A stretch of 64,000 nucleotides of DNA. Source: Flagellimonas myxillae. GTDB taxonomy: Bacteria; Bacteroidota; Bacteroidia; Flavobacteriales; Flavobacteriaceae. The notes beneath the pieces were generated by a model, which was given only the letters and a program-made list of their open reading frames with translations, did no database searches and was not told the DNA's origin. The stretch lies in assembly GCF_023502235.1 (NCBI RefSeq), contig NZ_JAMFLY010000001.1, forward strand, positions 1,302,001 to 1,366,000, read 5' to 3'. Shown one piece after another: positions 16,592 through 24,675 of this stretch; position 1 is the first letter of the stretch, and every line of letters starts with the position of its first letter. The translations under genes were made by a program, and so were the position numbers.

Positions 16592-16640
16592 AAATTGGTT
16601 TTGCTCCAATTTATAAATCGACGTATCTATTTATAAATTG
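16592..16640 (-). promoter_or_regulatory. nested inverted repeats upstream of the HExxH lipoprotein operon
   Basis: A perfect 12-bp inverted repeat, CAATTTATAAAT (16607-16618) and ATTTATAAATTG (16629-16640), has a 10-bp spacer. Each arm contains the self-palindrome ATTTATAAAT, giving two copies exactly 20 bp apart. A second dyad, AAATTGG (16592-16598) and CCAATTT (16606-16612), overlaps the first arm. The set lies 61-109 bp before the ATG at 16531, a typical operator position. The 16532-16761 gap holds nothing else I can identify. Confidence 0.55.
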
Positions 16641-16761
16641 ACTAAGATTTTTTGGTGAAAATGGATGGAATTTGGGATATGGTTAGAAATTTACATCCCA
16701 AAAAGGTTTCCTAAGAAGATGTTCTCAAGGCTAAAATTCGATCACTAAGCGTTAGGTATAT

Positions 16762-17934
16762 CTATAAATCCAATTTCCTGCGCTCCTTTTCTTTTTGGAG
16801 CAGTGCAAGTTCCCGGGTAGTTTGACCCGCAACGGAAGTGTTTTCCTCCGCCCTTCTAATGAGATAGGGCATAACGTCCTTTACAGGACCATAAGGCACA
16901 TACTTGGCCACATTATATCCAGCTTCCGAGAGATTAAAGGAAATATGGTCGCTCATGCCATACAGCTGTCCAAACCAAATATTGGTATTGTCTTTTTGAA
17001 GCTGCTTTGTTTCCATGATCTCCAATAGCTTTAAGCAACTCGCCTCGTTATGCGTCCCTGCAAAAATGGAAAAGGTGTCCAAGTGATCCATGATATAGGT
17101 GACAGCAGCATCGAAATTTTCGTCTGTAGCTTTTTTGGACTCACATATCGGACTTTGATAGCCCAATTCCTCTGCCCGGTCGTTTTCTTTTTCCATATAG
17201 GCGCCCCGAACCACTTTTAACCCAACTTTAAACCCTTCAGTTTCGGCAATCTGTTTCAAATCCTTTAGGTAATCCATACGGTCCCATCGGTACATCTGTA
17301 GCGTATTGAACACGACGGCTTTATCCTTGTTGTATTTCCGCATCATGTCCACAGTAATATCATCTGCGGCCTGTTGCATCCAACTCTCCTCGGCATCGAT
17401 CAATAGTCTTACATCAAGATCATGTGCCTTGCGACAAACTTGGTCATACCTATTCAGTAGGCGGTTCCAAGCTGCAGTTTCCTCCTCGTTCAGGCTTACT
17501 CCTGCACTTATTTTTTCATACAATTCGAATTTTCCAAAACCCGTGGGTTTAAACACCGCAAATGGAATTGCATCCTTTTCTTTCACAAAATCCAATACCT
17601 CCAGTGTTTTCTGTAGGGCGAAATCGAATTGATCTTCCACTTCTTTACCTTCCACGGAGTAATCCAAAATGGAACATACCCCTTTTCCGTACATCTTATC
17701 GATTATGGAAATACAATCCTCCTCGTTCACCCCTCCGCAAAAATGGTCAAATACTGTGGCCCTGATCAATCCTTCTATAGGCAAATGGGCTTTCAAGGCG
17801 AAATTGGTAACAGCGGTTCCAATCTTTACCAAAGGTTCGTTGGCGATAAGTTTAAAAAGGAAATAGGCGCGTTCCAATTCGGAATCGGTCTTCAGTTGAA
17901 AAGCGATTGCAGTATTCTCAAAATTCGGGTGCAT
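16762..17934 (-). CDS. proline dehydrogenase
   Basis: FAD-dependent oxidation of proline to pyrroline-5-carboxylate (PRODH/PutA N-terminal family). The 390 residues include the beta/alpha-barrel with LKVVRGAYMEKEND (about 230) as the FAD-binding strand, VRLLIDAEESWMQQ, and the C-terminal QLYGMSDHISF and RRAEENTSVAGQ. This is the monofunctional type, without the P5C dehydrogenase domain. It is divergent from aroB with a 92-bp intergenic region; this pairing is common in flavobacteria as far as I recall. Confidence 0.92.
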   Translation of the reverse strand: MHPNFENTAIAFQLKTDSELERAYFLFKLIANEPLVKIGTAVTNFALKAHLPIEGLIRATVFDHFCGGVNEEDCISIIDKMYGKGVCSILDYSVEGKEVEDQFDFALQKTLEVLDFVKEKDAIPFAVFKPTGFGKFELYEKISAGVSLNEEETAAWNRLLNRYDQVCRKAHDLDVRLLIDAEESWMQQAADDITVDMMRKYNKDKAVVFNTLQMYRWDRMDYLKDLKQIAETEGFKVGLKVVRGAYMEKENDRAEELGYQSPICESKKATDENFDAAVTYIMDHLDTFSIFAGTHNEASCLKLLEIMETKQLQKDNTNIWFGQLYGMSDHISFNLSEAGYNVAKYVPYGPVKDVMPYLIRRAEENTSVAGQTTRELALLQKEKERRKLDL

Positions 17935-17956
17935 TATTAGGAATTTATTAAAGATC

Positions 17957-17964
17957 CAAAGATA
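17957..17964 (-). promoter_or_regulatory. candidate -7 box (TATCTTTG) for proline dehydrogenase
   Basis: TATCTTTG on the minus strand fits TAnnTTTG, 22 bp before the ATG. No clear -33 TTG is seen. Confidence 0.45.
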
Positions 17965-18026
17965 AGTAGCCGTTTTGGAACACTATCTATAAAAATAGTC
18001 TTTATTTAGCAGTGCAAATACTATTT

Positions 18027-19091
18027 ATGGAGTCCATCAAATCGCATTCATACGAGGTTCATTTGGAAGAATTGGCAGAAGCTGCTCTTAGACAACATGT
18101 TGCCAAAAATAACTATTCCAAAATCTTTCTTTTGGTGGATGAGAATACCAAAGTACACTGCTTGCCCCTACTCCAAGAAAAGATGAGAGGGGAAGTGCCG
18201 GTGGATGCCATCTTTGAAATCAAATCAGGGGAAGAACACAAACACATCAACACCTGTATGTTGGTTTGGGAATGGCTGTCCGAGCAAGGAGGTGACCGAA
18301 AGAGCCTTTTGATCAACCTTGGCGGAGGCGTTCTTACGGATTTAGGCGGATTTGTGGCTTCGACCTTTAAACGTGGAATCGATTTTATCAATATCCCCAC
18401 CACTCTATTATCCATGGTCGATGCCTCGGTTGGTGGAAAGACTGGGGTAGACCTTGGGGTCCTTAAAAACCAGATAGGGGTCATTAACCAACCCCAGATG
18501 GTACTTGTTATTCCTGAATTCCTGGGCACCTTGGAGCAACGACAACTTACCAGTGGTTTTGCCGAAATGCTGAAACATGGTTTGATCAAGGATGAAGCCT
18601 ATTGGAGAGCCCTTCGGGCAACGGAGGATTATGGGAATGCGGAAACCATTCAAAAATCCATAGGCATAAAAAATGAGGTGGTTACCGAAGACCCCACAGA
18701 ACTTGGCATTCGCAAAATCTTAAATTTCGGACATACGCTGGGCCACGCGATTGAATCGTATTGCTTGGACAATCCGGCAAAGAAAAGTCTATTGCACGGG
18801 GAAGCCATCGCAGTTGGTATGATTCTGGAGGGATTTCTTTCCCATAAATTACAGGGACTTTCCGGTTTATCACTACAGGAAATCAAAGATACCTTTCTAC
18901 AACATTTCGAAAAGGTCGAATTTGATTCCAACGATATTGATGCAATCATCGAGCTTTTAAAGTATGACAAGAAAAATTCGCATGGCGATATCAATTTTGT
19001 CCTGCTCCAAAATATCGGAAAGGCGGTTACGGACATCAAAGTTCCAACCGAATTGTTTGATGAGGCCTTCGCTTACTACAAAGAATCGTAA
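18027..19091 (+). CDS. aroB: 3-dehydroquinate synthase
   Basis: Second step of the shikimate pathway (DAHP to 3-dehydroquinate), NAD- and zinc-dependent. The 354-residue protein shows GEEHKHINT, the NAD-binding GGGVLTDLGGFVAST (about 98-112), IPTTLLSMVDASVGGKTGVD, and the zinc-binding histidines in NFGHTLGHAIES (about 237) and LHGEAIAVGM. I chose ATG 18027 over the in-frame GTG at 18012. Confidence 0.95.
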   Translation: MESIKSHSYEVHLEELAEAALRQHVAKNNYSKIFLLVDENTKVHCLPLLQEKMRGEVPVDAIFEIKSGEEHKHINTCMLVWEWLSEQGGDRKSLLINLGGGVLTDLGGFVASTFKRGIDFINIPTTLLSMVDASVGGKTGVDLGVLKNQIGVINQPQMVLVIPEFLGTLEQRQLTSGFAEMLKHGLIKDEAYWRALRATEDYGNAETIQKSIGIKNEVVTEDPTELGIRKILNFGHTLGHAIESYCLDNPAKKSLLHGEAIAVGMILEGFLSHKLQGLSGLSLQEIKDTFLQHFEKVEFDSNDIDAIIELLKYDKKNSHGDINFVLLQNIGKAVTDIKVPTELFDEAFAYYKES

Positions 19092-19184
19092 GTACGTATA
19101 CTAAAATTTGTTGTTTACAACTCTTTAACTCGGTCAGCTATAAAAATTTTTAGCTTAGGATAGGAAACCAATAACCTATCCACC

Positions 19185-19520
19185 ATGAAACGCATACTTA
19201 TAGATTACAAAAAGCTGGACCACAAGGCTGCTGCAATTTTAATCGACTCCTACCCCTATGGCTATGGGGATGAGGATATTATCACCCTAAAAAAACCGAA
19301 TGGGGAAATCATAGAAGCTGTCGAGGTAAAAACGGAAGACACCATTTATTTGGTAAAGATCAGCAAGAGTCTTTCCAACTTTATCTCAAATTTTGAAGAG
19401 AGTATCGAAAAAGAATTGGGTAATTCTTCAAAAACGGAAGCAATTTTGGAAACCGGTGAAGAGAATGGCATCCATCCGGAAATGGACTCAGATCAAGATC
19501 AAGAAAACGAAGGCCTATAG
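19185..19520 (+). CDS. conserved hypothetical acidic protein
   Basis: A 111-residue soluble protein with no signal peptide or membrane segment. The N-terminal part (1-70) has a conserved-looking core, DEDIITLKKPNGEIIEAVEV and EDTIYLVKIS. The tail is strongly acidic (DSDQDQENE). I recall similar proteins next to aroB/proline dehydrogenase in flavobacteria, always without known function. It lies 93 bp after aroB. Confidence 0.7.
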   Translation: MKRILIDYKKLDHKAAAILIDSYPYGYGDEDIITLKKPNGEIIEAVEVKTEDTIYLVKISKSLSNFISNFEESIEKELGNSSKTEAILETGEENGIHPEMDSDQDQENEGL

Positions 19521-19527
19521 CGGAACT

Positions 19528-20058
19528 TTACTTTTTCCAATCCAAATACCGCTCCCGGATAATTTGCATGTGATGGGCCTGGTGTCCGCAGATAATAAAT
19601 CCCATCGCCCTGGTACTCATATCCGAACCGCTTGCATTCCCCATGCGCTTTAACGCTTCATCGTCAAAGGAGCGAAATAAGGCAATGGAAGCGTCCCGTA
19701 CCGTTTTGTATTCTTCCATGATGGATTCCTTGGTTTTTGCATTTGCCTTCGATTCCGGAACGTAAATGTTCTGATCAAAACCGGCCAAGGGCATGGAATC
19801 ATTCCGTGCAAATCGTAATGCCCTGTATTGAAATACCCGTTCCGCATCAACAATATGCATCAACACCTCGGCCAAGGTCCACTTTCCTATATCATACGAA
19901 AAGGCAAATTTGCTATATGGAATGTCCTTAATAAAGGTTAGCAGCACATCCCTGCCATCCACCAATTGGTCCAAAAGTTTAACCTCCCCTCCCAAAGCCT
20001 TTATATAGGTATGGTAAAATGGGTTGTACTCAGAAGGTGAAAGTTCCGAACTCAACAT
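19528..20058 (-). CDS. DinB-family protein
   Basis: A 176-residue four-helix-bundle protein of the DinB/YfiT superfamily. Candidate metal ligands are the His in EVLMHIVDAERVFQYR (about 69) and the histidines in CGHQAHHMQIIRERYL (about 155-160). Members are often thiol transferases or metal-binding proteins of unknown substrate. It starts 23 bp after the Lrp regulator, suggesting co-transcription, and is convergent with the acidic protein gene 7 bp away. Confidence 0.85.
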   Translation of the reverse strand: MLSSELSPSEYNPFYHTYIKALGGEVKLLDQLVDGRDVLLTFIKDIPYSKFAFSYDIGKWTLAEVLMHIVDAERVFQYRALRFARNDSMPLAGFDQNIYVPESKANAKTKESIMEEYKTVRDASIALFRSFDDEALKRMGNASGSDMSTRAMGFIICGHQAHHMQIIRERYLDWKK

Positions 20059-20081
20059 ATTACGCTAAATATTTCCGATTA

Positions 20082-20561
20082 CTACAGCTCGTTAAAGATG
20101 GTATGCATCAATCGTTTCTTATCGTTGATGCTTTCTTCCAATGAAATCATGGTCTCGGTTCTACTGATCCCATCAATATCGTCTATCTTGAAAATAATAT
20201 TCTTGGCATGGGTGGTATCCCTTGCCCTGATCTTACAAAAGATGTTGAATTTCCCAGTAGTGATATGGGCAACAGTAACATAAGGAATCTGGTTAAGCCG
20301 CTCCAGCACAAATTTGGTCTGGTGCGTTTTCTCAAGAAAAATCCCCACATAAGCAATAAAGGAATACCCCAGTTTAACATAGTCCAAGGTAAGTGAAGAT
20401 CCCTTGATAATCCCGGATTCTTCCATTTTTTTAACTCGAACATGAACCGTACCAGCAGAGATCAATAGTTTTTTGGCAATATCCGTAAATGGGGTCCGGG
20501 TATTGTCAATTAGCATATCCAATATCTGGTGATCGATTTCGTCTAACTTTACTTTGCTCAT
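20082..20561 (-). CDS. Lrp/AsnC-family transcriptional regulator
   Basis: The 159 residues comprise an N-terminal winged helix-turn-helix (DEIDHQILDMLIDNTR, then TPFTDIAKKLLISAGTVHVRVKKM, here cited in parts: FTDIAKKLLISAGTVHVRV) and a C-terminal RAM/AsnC effector domain (about 65-150). Such regulators form octamers and sense amino acids. It may control itself and the downstream DinB gene. The neighbouring proline and alanine catabolic genes in the wider region make an amino-acid signal plausible, but this is inference. Confidence 0.92.
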   Translation of the reverse strand: MSKVKLDEIDHQILDMLIDNTRTPFTDIAKKLLISAGTVHVRVKKMEESGIIKGSSLTLDYVKLGYSFIAYVGIFLEKTHQTKFVLERLNQIPYVTVAHITTGKFNIFCKIRARDTTHAKNIIFKIDDIDGISRTETMISLEESINDKKRLMHTIFNEL

Positions 20562-20578
20562 AGTGTGAATATTTTGAT

Positions 20579-20586
20579 CAAAATTA
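20579..20586 (-). promoter_or_regulatory. candidate -7 box (TAATTTTG) for the Lrp gene
   Basis: TAATTTTG on the minus strand fits TAnnTTTG, 17 bp before the ATG. The adjoining AT-rich TTAATTAA could be part of an Lrp site; this is a guess. Confidence 0.4.
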
Positions 20587-20607
20587 GTTAATTAAGAAAT
20601 TATATGT

Positions 20608-20653
20608 AAAAAAAATGGCTTTTTTTTAAACAAAATGTAACAAATGGCCATTT
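20608..20653 (-). terminator. possible terminator of the M14 peptidase gene
   Basis: On the minus strand AAATGGC (20647-20653) can pair with GCCATTT (20613-20619), followed by a T-rich run. The loop is long (about 27 nt), and AAATGGCCATTT at 20642-20653 is itself a palindrome. Weak evidence. Confidence 0.35.
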
Positions 20654-20662
20654 ATTTCATTT

Positions 20663-21769
20663 TTAACTGTTGATTTTGAGCACTAAAGAAAGTAGATTCC
20701 CACTTTCTATTTGATTCCGATCGTTTTTAAGGGAACAATCCAAGGATTTATGACCATATCTTCCCACCAATTTGCCAACGTCAATCACTTCTGGGACGAA
20801 ATCGACAGCAGATTGGTTTAGCGTTTCCACAAAACGTATGCCCACCCTGTCATCAGCATCCAATGTAGAATTGAGCAGATGTCCATTTGTAATGATGATA
20901 TCGTAGAAACATTTTCCATTTTCCGGAATCTCAAAATAGGCTTCATGGGAAATTTCATCGACCCCGTCATTTGAAATAGTATCCAAAGCCGTCACAAGAG
21001 TATGGAAAATGTATTTTCTGGTTTCCTCCCTTTCGTAATCCCCTTGAAAATGACCTGCTTCAAACAAAATCGTAGGTACACCCAACATTTGAAAGGTATC
21101 ACCAATGCAATTCTCATTAAATCCATCATCATATCTTCCCACTTGACCGGGTATCTGTTTTTGGAGCGCATGGTTCATGGCAACAATAAGCTTCATGGCG
21201 ATGGCTCGGGTTTCATCCACAGTACGTTCAGGATTGTTGGACGGGGATAAAAAGGAGATCGTAGCCGGTTTATCCGTGCGTCCGGCACTGAACATGGTGC
21301 GTTGGTCGTGTAGGTTAAAACAGAAATCAGGCTCAAATTGCTCAAACAGTTGTCGCAACACCTTACTTTCCGGTTGGGTCCTGTTCTTGGCATCCCTGTT
21401 CAGGTCAACTTCGTTCGCATTTACACGGGTATACGCATATGCGCCATCTGGATTTAATATGGGAACAATAGCTATGGTACAATGGCTTAAAATCGTATTG
21501 GCCACTTCCCCAGTGGAATTCAAAAAATTCACCAAATCCAAAACCGCTTTTGTGGTTGTGGATTCGTTCCCGTGCATTTGGGACCACATCAAAACTTTAG
21601 TAGGACCATCCCCCAAAGTCAAACCAAATATGTTCCTGTCTTGTACGGAAGAGCCGATAACTTTCAAATTGTCGAGACCCACATTTTGGGCCCAGTTTTT
21701 TTCAAGATGTTCCCAGGTCACATAGCGCCATTGGACAGATTCCTCTTTGTATTTTTTATGATGGTACAT
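20663..21769 (-). CDS. M14-family zinc carboxypeptidase
   Basis: A 368-residue metallocarboxypeptidase-like protein. The zinc signature HxxE is in WSQMHGNESTTTKA (about 57-60), and the third ligand is in CFNLHDQRTMF (about 150). DLNRDAKNR is the typical substrate-carboxylate-binding region. No signal peptide is seen, so it is probably cytoplasmic. I start it at ATG 21769 (MYHHKKYKEES). An upstream in-frame start at 21883 would run across a promoter and palindrome and reads as unlikely protein. Substrate unknown. Confidence 0.85.
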   Translation of the reverse strand: MYHHKKYKEESVQWRYVTWEHLEKNWAQNVGLDNLKVIGSSVQDRNIFGLTLGDGPTKVLMWSQMHGNESTTTKAVLDLVNFLNSTGEVANTILSHCTIAIVPILNPDGAYAYTRVNANEVDLNRDAKNRTQPESKVLRQLFEQFEPDFCFNLHDQRTMFSAGRTDKPATISFLSPSNNPERTVDETRAIAMKLIVAMNHALQKQIPGQVGRYDDGFNENCIGDTFQMLGVPTILFEAGHFQGDYEREETRKYIFHTLVTALDTISNDGVDEISHEAYFEIPENGKCFYDIIITNGHLLNSTLDADDRVGIRFVETLNQSAVDFVPEVIDVGKLVGRYGHKSLDCSLKNDRNQIESGNLLSLVLKINS

Positions 21770-21792
21770 ACGTTGCTCACGATTTGAGTTTA

Positions 21793-21831
21793 CAAAAGTA
21801 ATCCATCCAAATTTTACAATTGTATACAATT
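21793..21831 (-). promoter_or_regulatory. promoter with overlapping palindrome before the M14 peptidase gene
   Basis: TACTTTTG (minus strand, 21793-21800) is a -7 box 23 bp before the ATG. The perfect 14-bp palindrome AATTGTATACAATT (21818-21831) covers the -33 region, a classic repressor position. The rest of 21832-22004 is AT-rich, and I see no gene there. Confidence 0.5.
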
Positions 21832-22004
21832 TGATTGGAGAACTGGTATTATTGTAAACAGTAATATCATGCACTTGATACATTGATAAACAAAAAATAA
21901 GAACATTCTATAGGAACTCAATAAAGTGCTATATAAGAGATAATTATGGTATTTTATAATAACTAAAAGTTGAACTTATTACCTGCATATCAATCAAAAG
22001 TTTA

Positions 22005-22035
22005 TTGCCAGTCGCGCCAAGCCTTCGTAACTTTG
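22005..22035 (+). promoter_or_regulatory. candidate promoter of the XRE regulator gene
   Basis: TTG at 22005-22007, a 20-bp spacer and TAACTTTG at 22028-22035 match the Bacteroidota consensus. The GTG start at 22055 lies 19 bp downstream. Confidence 0.6.
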
Positions 22036-22054
22036 TACTGTTAAGTTTAGTTTT

Positions 22055-22411
22055 GTGAACGACGAGGTAGCCCATAGAATAAAATTGGTCATCGAGCATT
22101 ATGGCTTGAGTGTTTCCACCTTTGCTGACGCCATTGGTGTTCAACGATCGAGCATCTCCCATATCTTGAACGGACGAAACAGACCTAGCTTGGATTTTGT
22201 ATTGAAAGTGGTCAAATCCTATCCGGAGGTAAACCTCTATTGGCTACTCATTGGAAAAGGAAGCTTCCCTGCCAATGAAGAGCAGGAACACCCTTCTACC
22301 CCAAATAAAGACAAGACCGAAAAAAATATGCCCAAGGGGAAACCGGAACCTGTGCGCATGGTTGTTTTTTATGCCGATGGAACTTTTGAGTCTTTCGATG
22401 CAAAAAAGTAA
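22055..22411 (+). CDS. XRE-family helix-turn-helix protein
   Basis: A 118-residue protein starting at GTG. The N-terminal Cro/C1-type HTH (about 5-60) has LSVSTFADAIGVQRSSISHI as the recognition unit, followed by NLYWLLIGKGSFP, a segment common in flavobacterial XRE proteins. The tail is basic and short. There is no effector domain. It has a good promoter of its own. The neighbouring lipoprotein and TerC genes follow on the same strand and may share its transcript. Confidence 0.85.
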   Translation: MNDEVAHRIKLVIEHYGLSVSTFADAIGVQRSSISHILNGRNRPSLDFVLKVVKSYPEVNLYWLLIGKGSFPANEEQEHPSTPNKDKTEKNMPKGKPEPVRMVVFYADGTFESFDAKK

Positions 22412-22456
22412 GTGTCCATTCTGGTGCATTCCGTACTTTACATTTACTTTGCATCC

Positions 22457-22834
22457 ATGTTGCAAAAACTTTTATTCCTTATCGTACCATTCTTGATTAT
22501 TTCTTGTCAGCAGCCGCCTGAACGAAATTGTACTGATTTTAAAAACGGGGAATTCTCGTTTACCACGGAAATCAACGGAGAACAAAAAACAACCACCTTT
22601 ACGCGAAATGGAGATTTGGAGGTGGATTTTTTTGAAGGAAAACAGGATTCTTCTTCTGTGAGATGGATAAATGATTGCGAATATGTCCTCAAGAATCTAA
22701 ACCCAAAAAATAAAGCAGAGGAAAAATCAATCCATATAAAAATATTGACAACTTCAGATTCTTCTTATACATTTGAATACAACGCTATTGGCGAAAAAAG
22801 AAAATTTAGAGGAACAGCAATTAAAACACACTAA
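22457..22834 (+). CDS. small lipoprotein of unknown function
   Basis: A 125-residue lipoprotein from ATG 22457, with lipobox LIISC (Cys about 16) followed by QQPPERNC. The mature domain has RNCTDFKNGEF and VRWINDCEYVL with two conserved cysteines that could pair, and looks beta-rich. I recall close homologues mislabelled 'DNA topoisomerase IV' in databases, apparently because they lie near parC/parE; nothing here resembles a topoisomerase. TerC follows after 2 bp. Confidence 0.75.
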   Translation: MLQKLLFLIVPFLIISCQQPPERNCTDFKNGEFSFTTEINGEQKTTTFTRNGDLEVDFFEGKQDSSSVRWINDCEYVLKNLNPKNKAEEKSIHIKILTTSDSSYTFEYNAIGEKRKFRGTAIKTH

Positions 22835-22836
22835 CC

Positions 22837-23649
22837 ATGTTCGAGATTTTTACTAGTCCAGATGCCTGGATGGCATTACTGACCCTGACCTTTTTGGAAA
22901 TTATATTGGGAATAGATAACATTATTTTTATTTCCATAGCCGCGGGCAAACTTGAGAAGGGAGATCGTAAAAAAGCCACCAATATTGGATTGATCCTAGC
23001 GATGGGAATGCGGATCTTATTGCTGTTTGGTATTACCTGGCTCACGAACATGAAGAAACCCTTTTGGATCATAGACGAATCCTGGATCCACGGGGGCATC
23101 AGCTGGCAAGCATTGATTTTATTCTTAGGCGGGCTGTTTTTATTGTATAAGAGCACCAAGGAAATCCATGAGAAAATAGAGGATCGTGGACATGACGAGC
23201 GTGAGGTGACCAAATCCCGCTCCTCTTCCCTTACCAATGCCATTGTTCAAATCACTGTGATCAACATTGTGTTTTCCTTTGATTCCATCTTAACGGCTAT
23301 AGGAATGACCAACGGGATTTCCCCAAATCCCAACGATGCATTAATACTTATGATCACTGCAGTTGTGATTTCGGTATTGATCATGATGCTGTTTGCAAAT
23401 CCGGTTGGGAATTTTGTAAACAGACATCCCTCGGTTCAGGTCCTTGGGCTTTCTTTTTTGATTTTGATTGGATTTATGCTGGTGGCAGAAGCTGCCCATC
23501 TCTCCCACCTAGTGGTTTTCGACAATGAGGTCGGCGCTATCCCTAAAGGGTATTTGTACTTTGCCATATCATTCTCTTTAATGGTCGAGTTCTTCGACCT
23601 TCGAATGAAGAAAAACAAGGCTAAGGGCCAAGAAGCGCTTGAAAAATAA
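22837..23649 (+). CDS. TerC-family integral membrane protein
   Basis: A 270-residue polytopic protein (about seven helices) of the TerC/YkoY family, linked to tellurite resistance and, in studied members, manganese export. The acidic membrane motifs EIILGIDNIIFIS (about 20-32) and NIVFSFDSILTAIGM (about 146-160) contain the conserved Asp/Asn residues. A charged cytoplasmic loop (100-130) separates the two halves. It is directly downstream of the small lipoprotein gene. The substrate here is unknown. Confidence 0.9.
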   Translation: MFEIFTSPDAWMALLTLTFLEIILGIDNIIFISIAAGKLEKGDRKKATNIGLILAMGMRILLLFGITWLTNMKKPFWIIDESWIHGGISWQALILFLGGLFLLYKSTKEIHEKIEDRGHDEREVTKSRSSSLTNAIVQITVINIVFSFDSILTAIGMTNGISPNPNDALILMITAVVISVLIMMLFANPVGNFVNRHPSVQVLGLSFLILIGFMLVAEAAHLSHLVVFDNEVGAIPKGYLYFAISFSLMVEFFDLRMKKNKAKGQEALEK

Positions 23650-23652
23650 ACT

Positions 23653-24609
23653 TTAGTTTGGTCTATGGTAAGCCAGTTCGGGATGCAATTGTTTGTGCTC
23701 CTTGAATTTACGTTGCTGCTGCTTAACGGTGAGCGTACTACCATCATGGCTCCATCCGGGAGGGCCAAAAACATACATGAGCTTGTGGGATAATTTCTTG
23801 GATTTTTTCATGTCGTTCCAGATATCCTTGAATTCATGCGTTAAAATCACCACGGGATTGTAAGATTCTGGAGAGTGGATCACGCCATATTTTACATCGA
23901 CGTCGTCATCGAGTTCTTTCCAGGTTCCAAACATTTTATCGAAGATGTTCAAAAAGCCGCCATGGTTTTTATCCAAATATTCCACGTTCTGGGCATGGTG
24001 TACCTGGTGCATGGTATGGGTGTTAAAGATTTTTTCCAAAAACCCAAGTTTCGGAACATAAACAGAGTGCAGTTGAAATTGCCACAGCGCTTCAATCCCC
24101 AAACACACCACAACCATTTCTGGAGGAAACCCGATAGCTGGCATCCACATGTAAAAAAGCGGTTTGTACAATATGGTGAACCAGCCGTTTCTTACAGCAG
24201 TCCCCAAATTGTAATTGTCAGAGGAATGATGTACAATATGTGCAGCCCATAAAATTCGAATCTCGTGATTGGCCCTGTGGAACCAATAGTACGTAAAGTC
24301 GTCTGCCAACTGGCACAATAACCAAACAAACCAGGCATATCCAAAGGATTTATAACCTAGAAAGTTACGACGAACCCCTTCGATTTCAGGATTGCATAAC
24401 TCGTAAACGCCTTCAAAAAGAACAATGGCAAATGCTACTTTGAACAAGGGCCCCAAAATTGCGGATCCAATCCCCATAAAACCACTGGCAGCTAAATCCT
24501 TCCAATTGTAAAGATGATCGTCCCCATGGGTTTTACTGTATGTAAGTTCAACTAAAATAAAAGCAATAAAAACGGGAACGCCGTATACCAGCGGGTTGGT
24601 AAAATCCAT
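23653..24609 (-). CDS. sterol desaturase / fatty acid hydroxylase family protein
   Basis: A 318-residue membrane di-iron enzyme. Histidine clusters are WFHRANHEIR (about 119-125), AAHIVHHSSDNYN (about 131-136) and HTMHQVHHAQN (about 205-212), in the family's usual pattern, with about four membrane helices. It presumably hydroxylates a lipid or carotenoid-type chain. It is convergent with terC (3-bp gap) and lies 66 bp after parC on the same strand. It is a distant paralogue of the gene at 55390. Confidence 0.88.
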   Translation of the reverse strand: MDFTNPLVYGVPVFIAFILVELTYSKTHGDDHLYNWKDLAASGFMGIGSAILGPLFKVAFAIVLFEGVYELCNPEIEGVRRNFLGYKSFGYAWFVWLLCQLADDFTYYWFHRANHEIRILWAAHIVHHSSDNYNLGTAVRNGWFTILYKPLFYMWMPAIGFPPEMVVVCLGIEALWQFQLHSVYVPKLGFLEKIFNTHTMHQVHHAQNVEYLDKNHGGFLNIFDKMFGTWKELDDDVDVKYGVIHSPESYNPVVILTHEFKDIWNDMKKSKKLSHKLMYVFGPPGWSHDGSTLTVKQQQRKFKEHKQLHPELAYHRPN

Positions 24610-24675
24610 ACAGTAGAAACTTAAGCTTTGTGGGTTAGGTGTGTGTCCAAACAGCCAAAATAGGTAGAAAAAGCA

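Noticed and set aside
21770..21883. N-terminal extension of the M14 peptidase to 21883
   Set aside because: It would cover the TACTTTTG box and the 14-bp palindrome; homologues begin near MYHHKKYKE.
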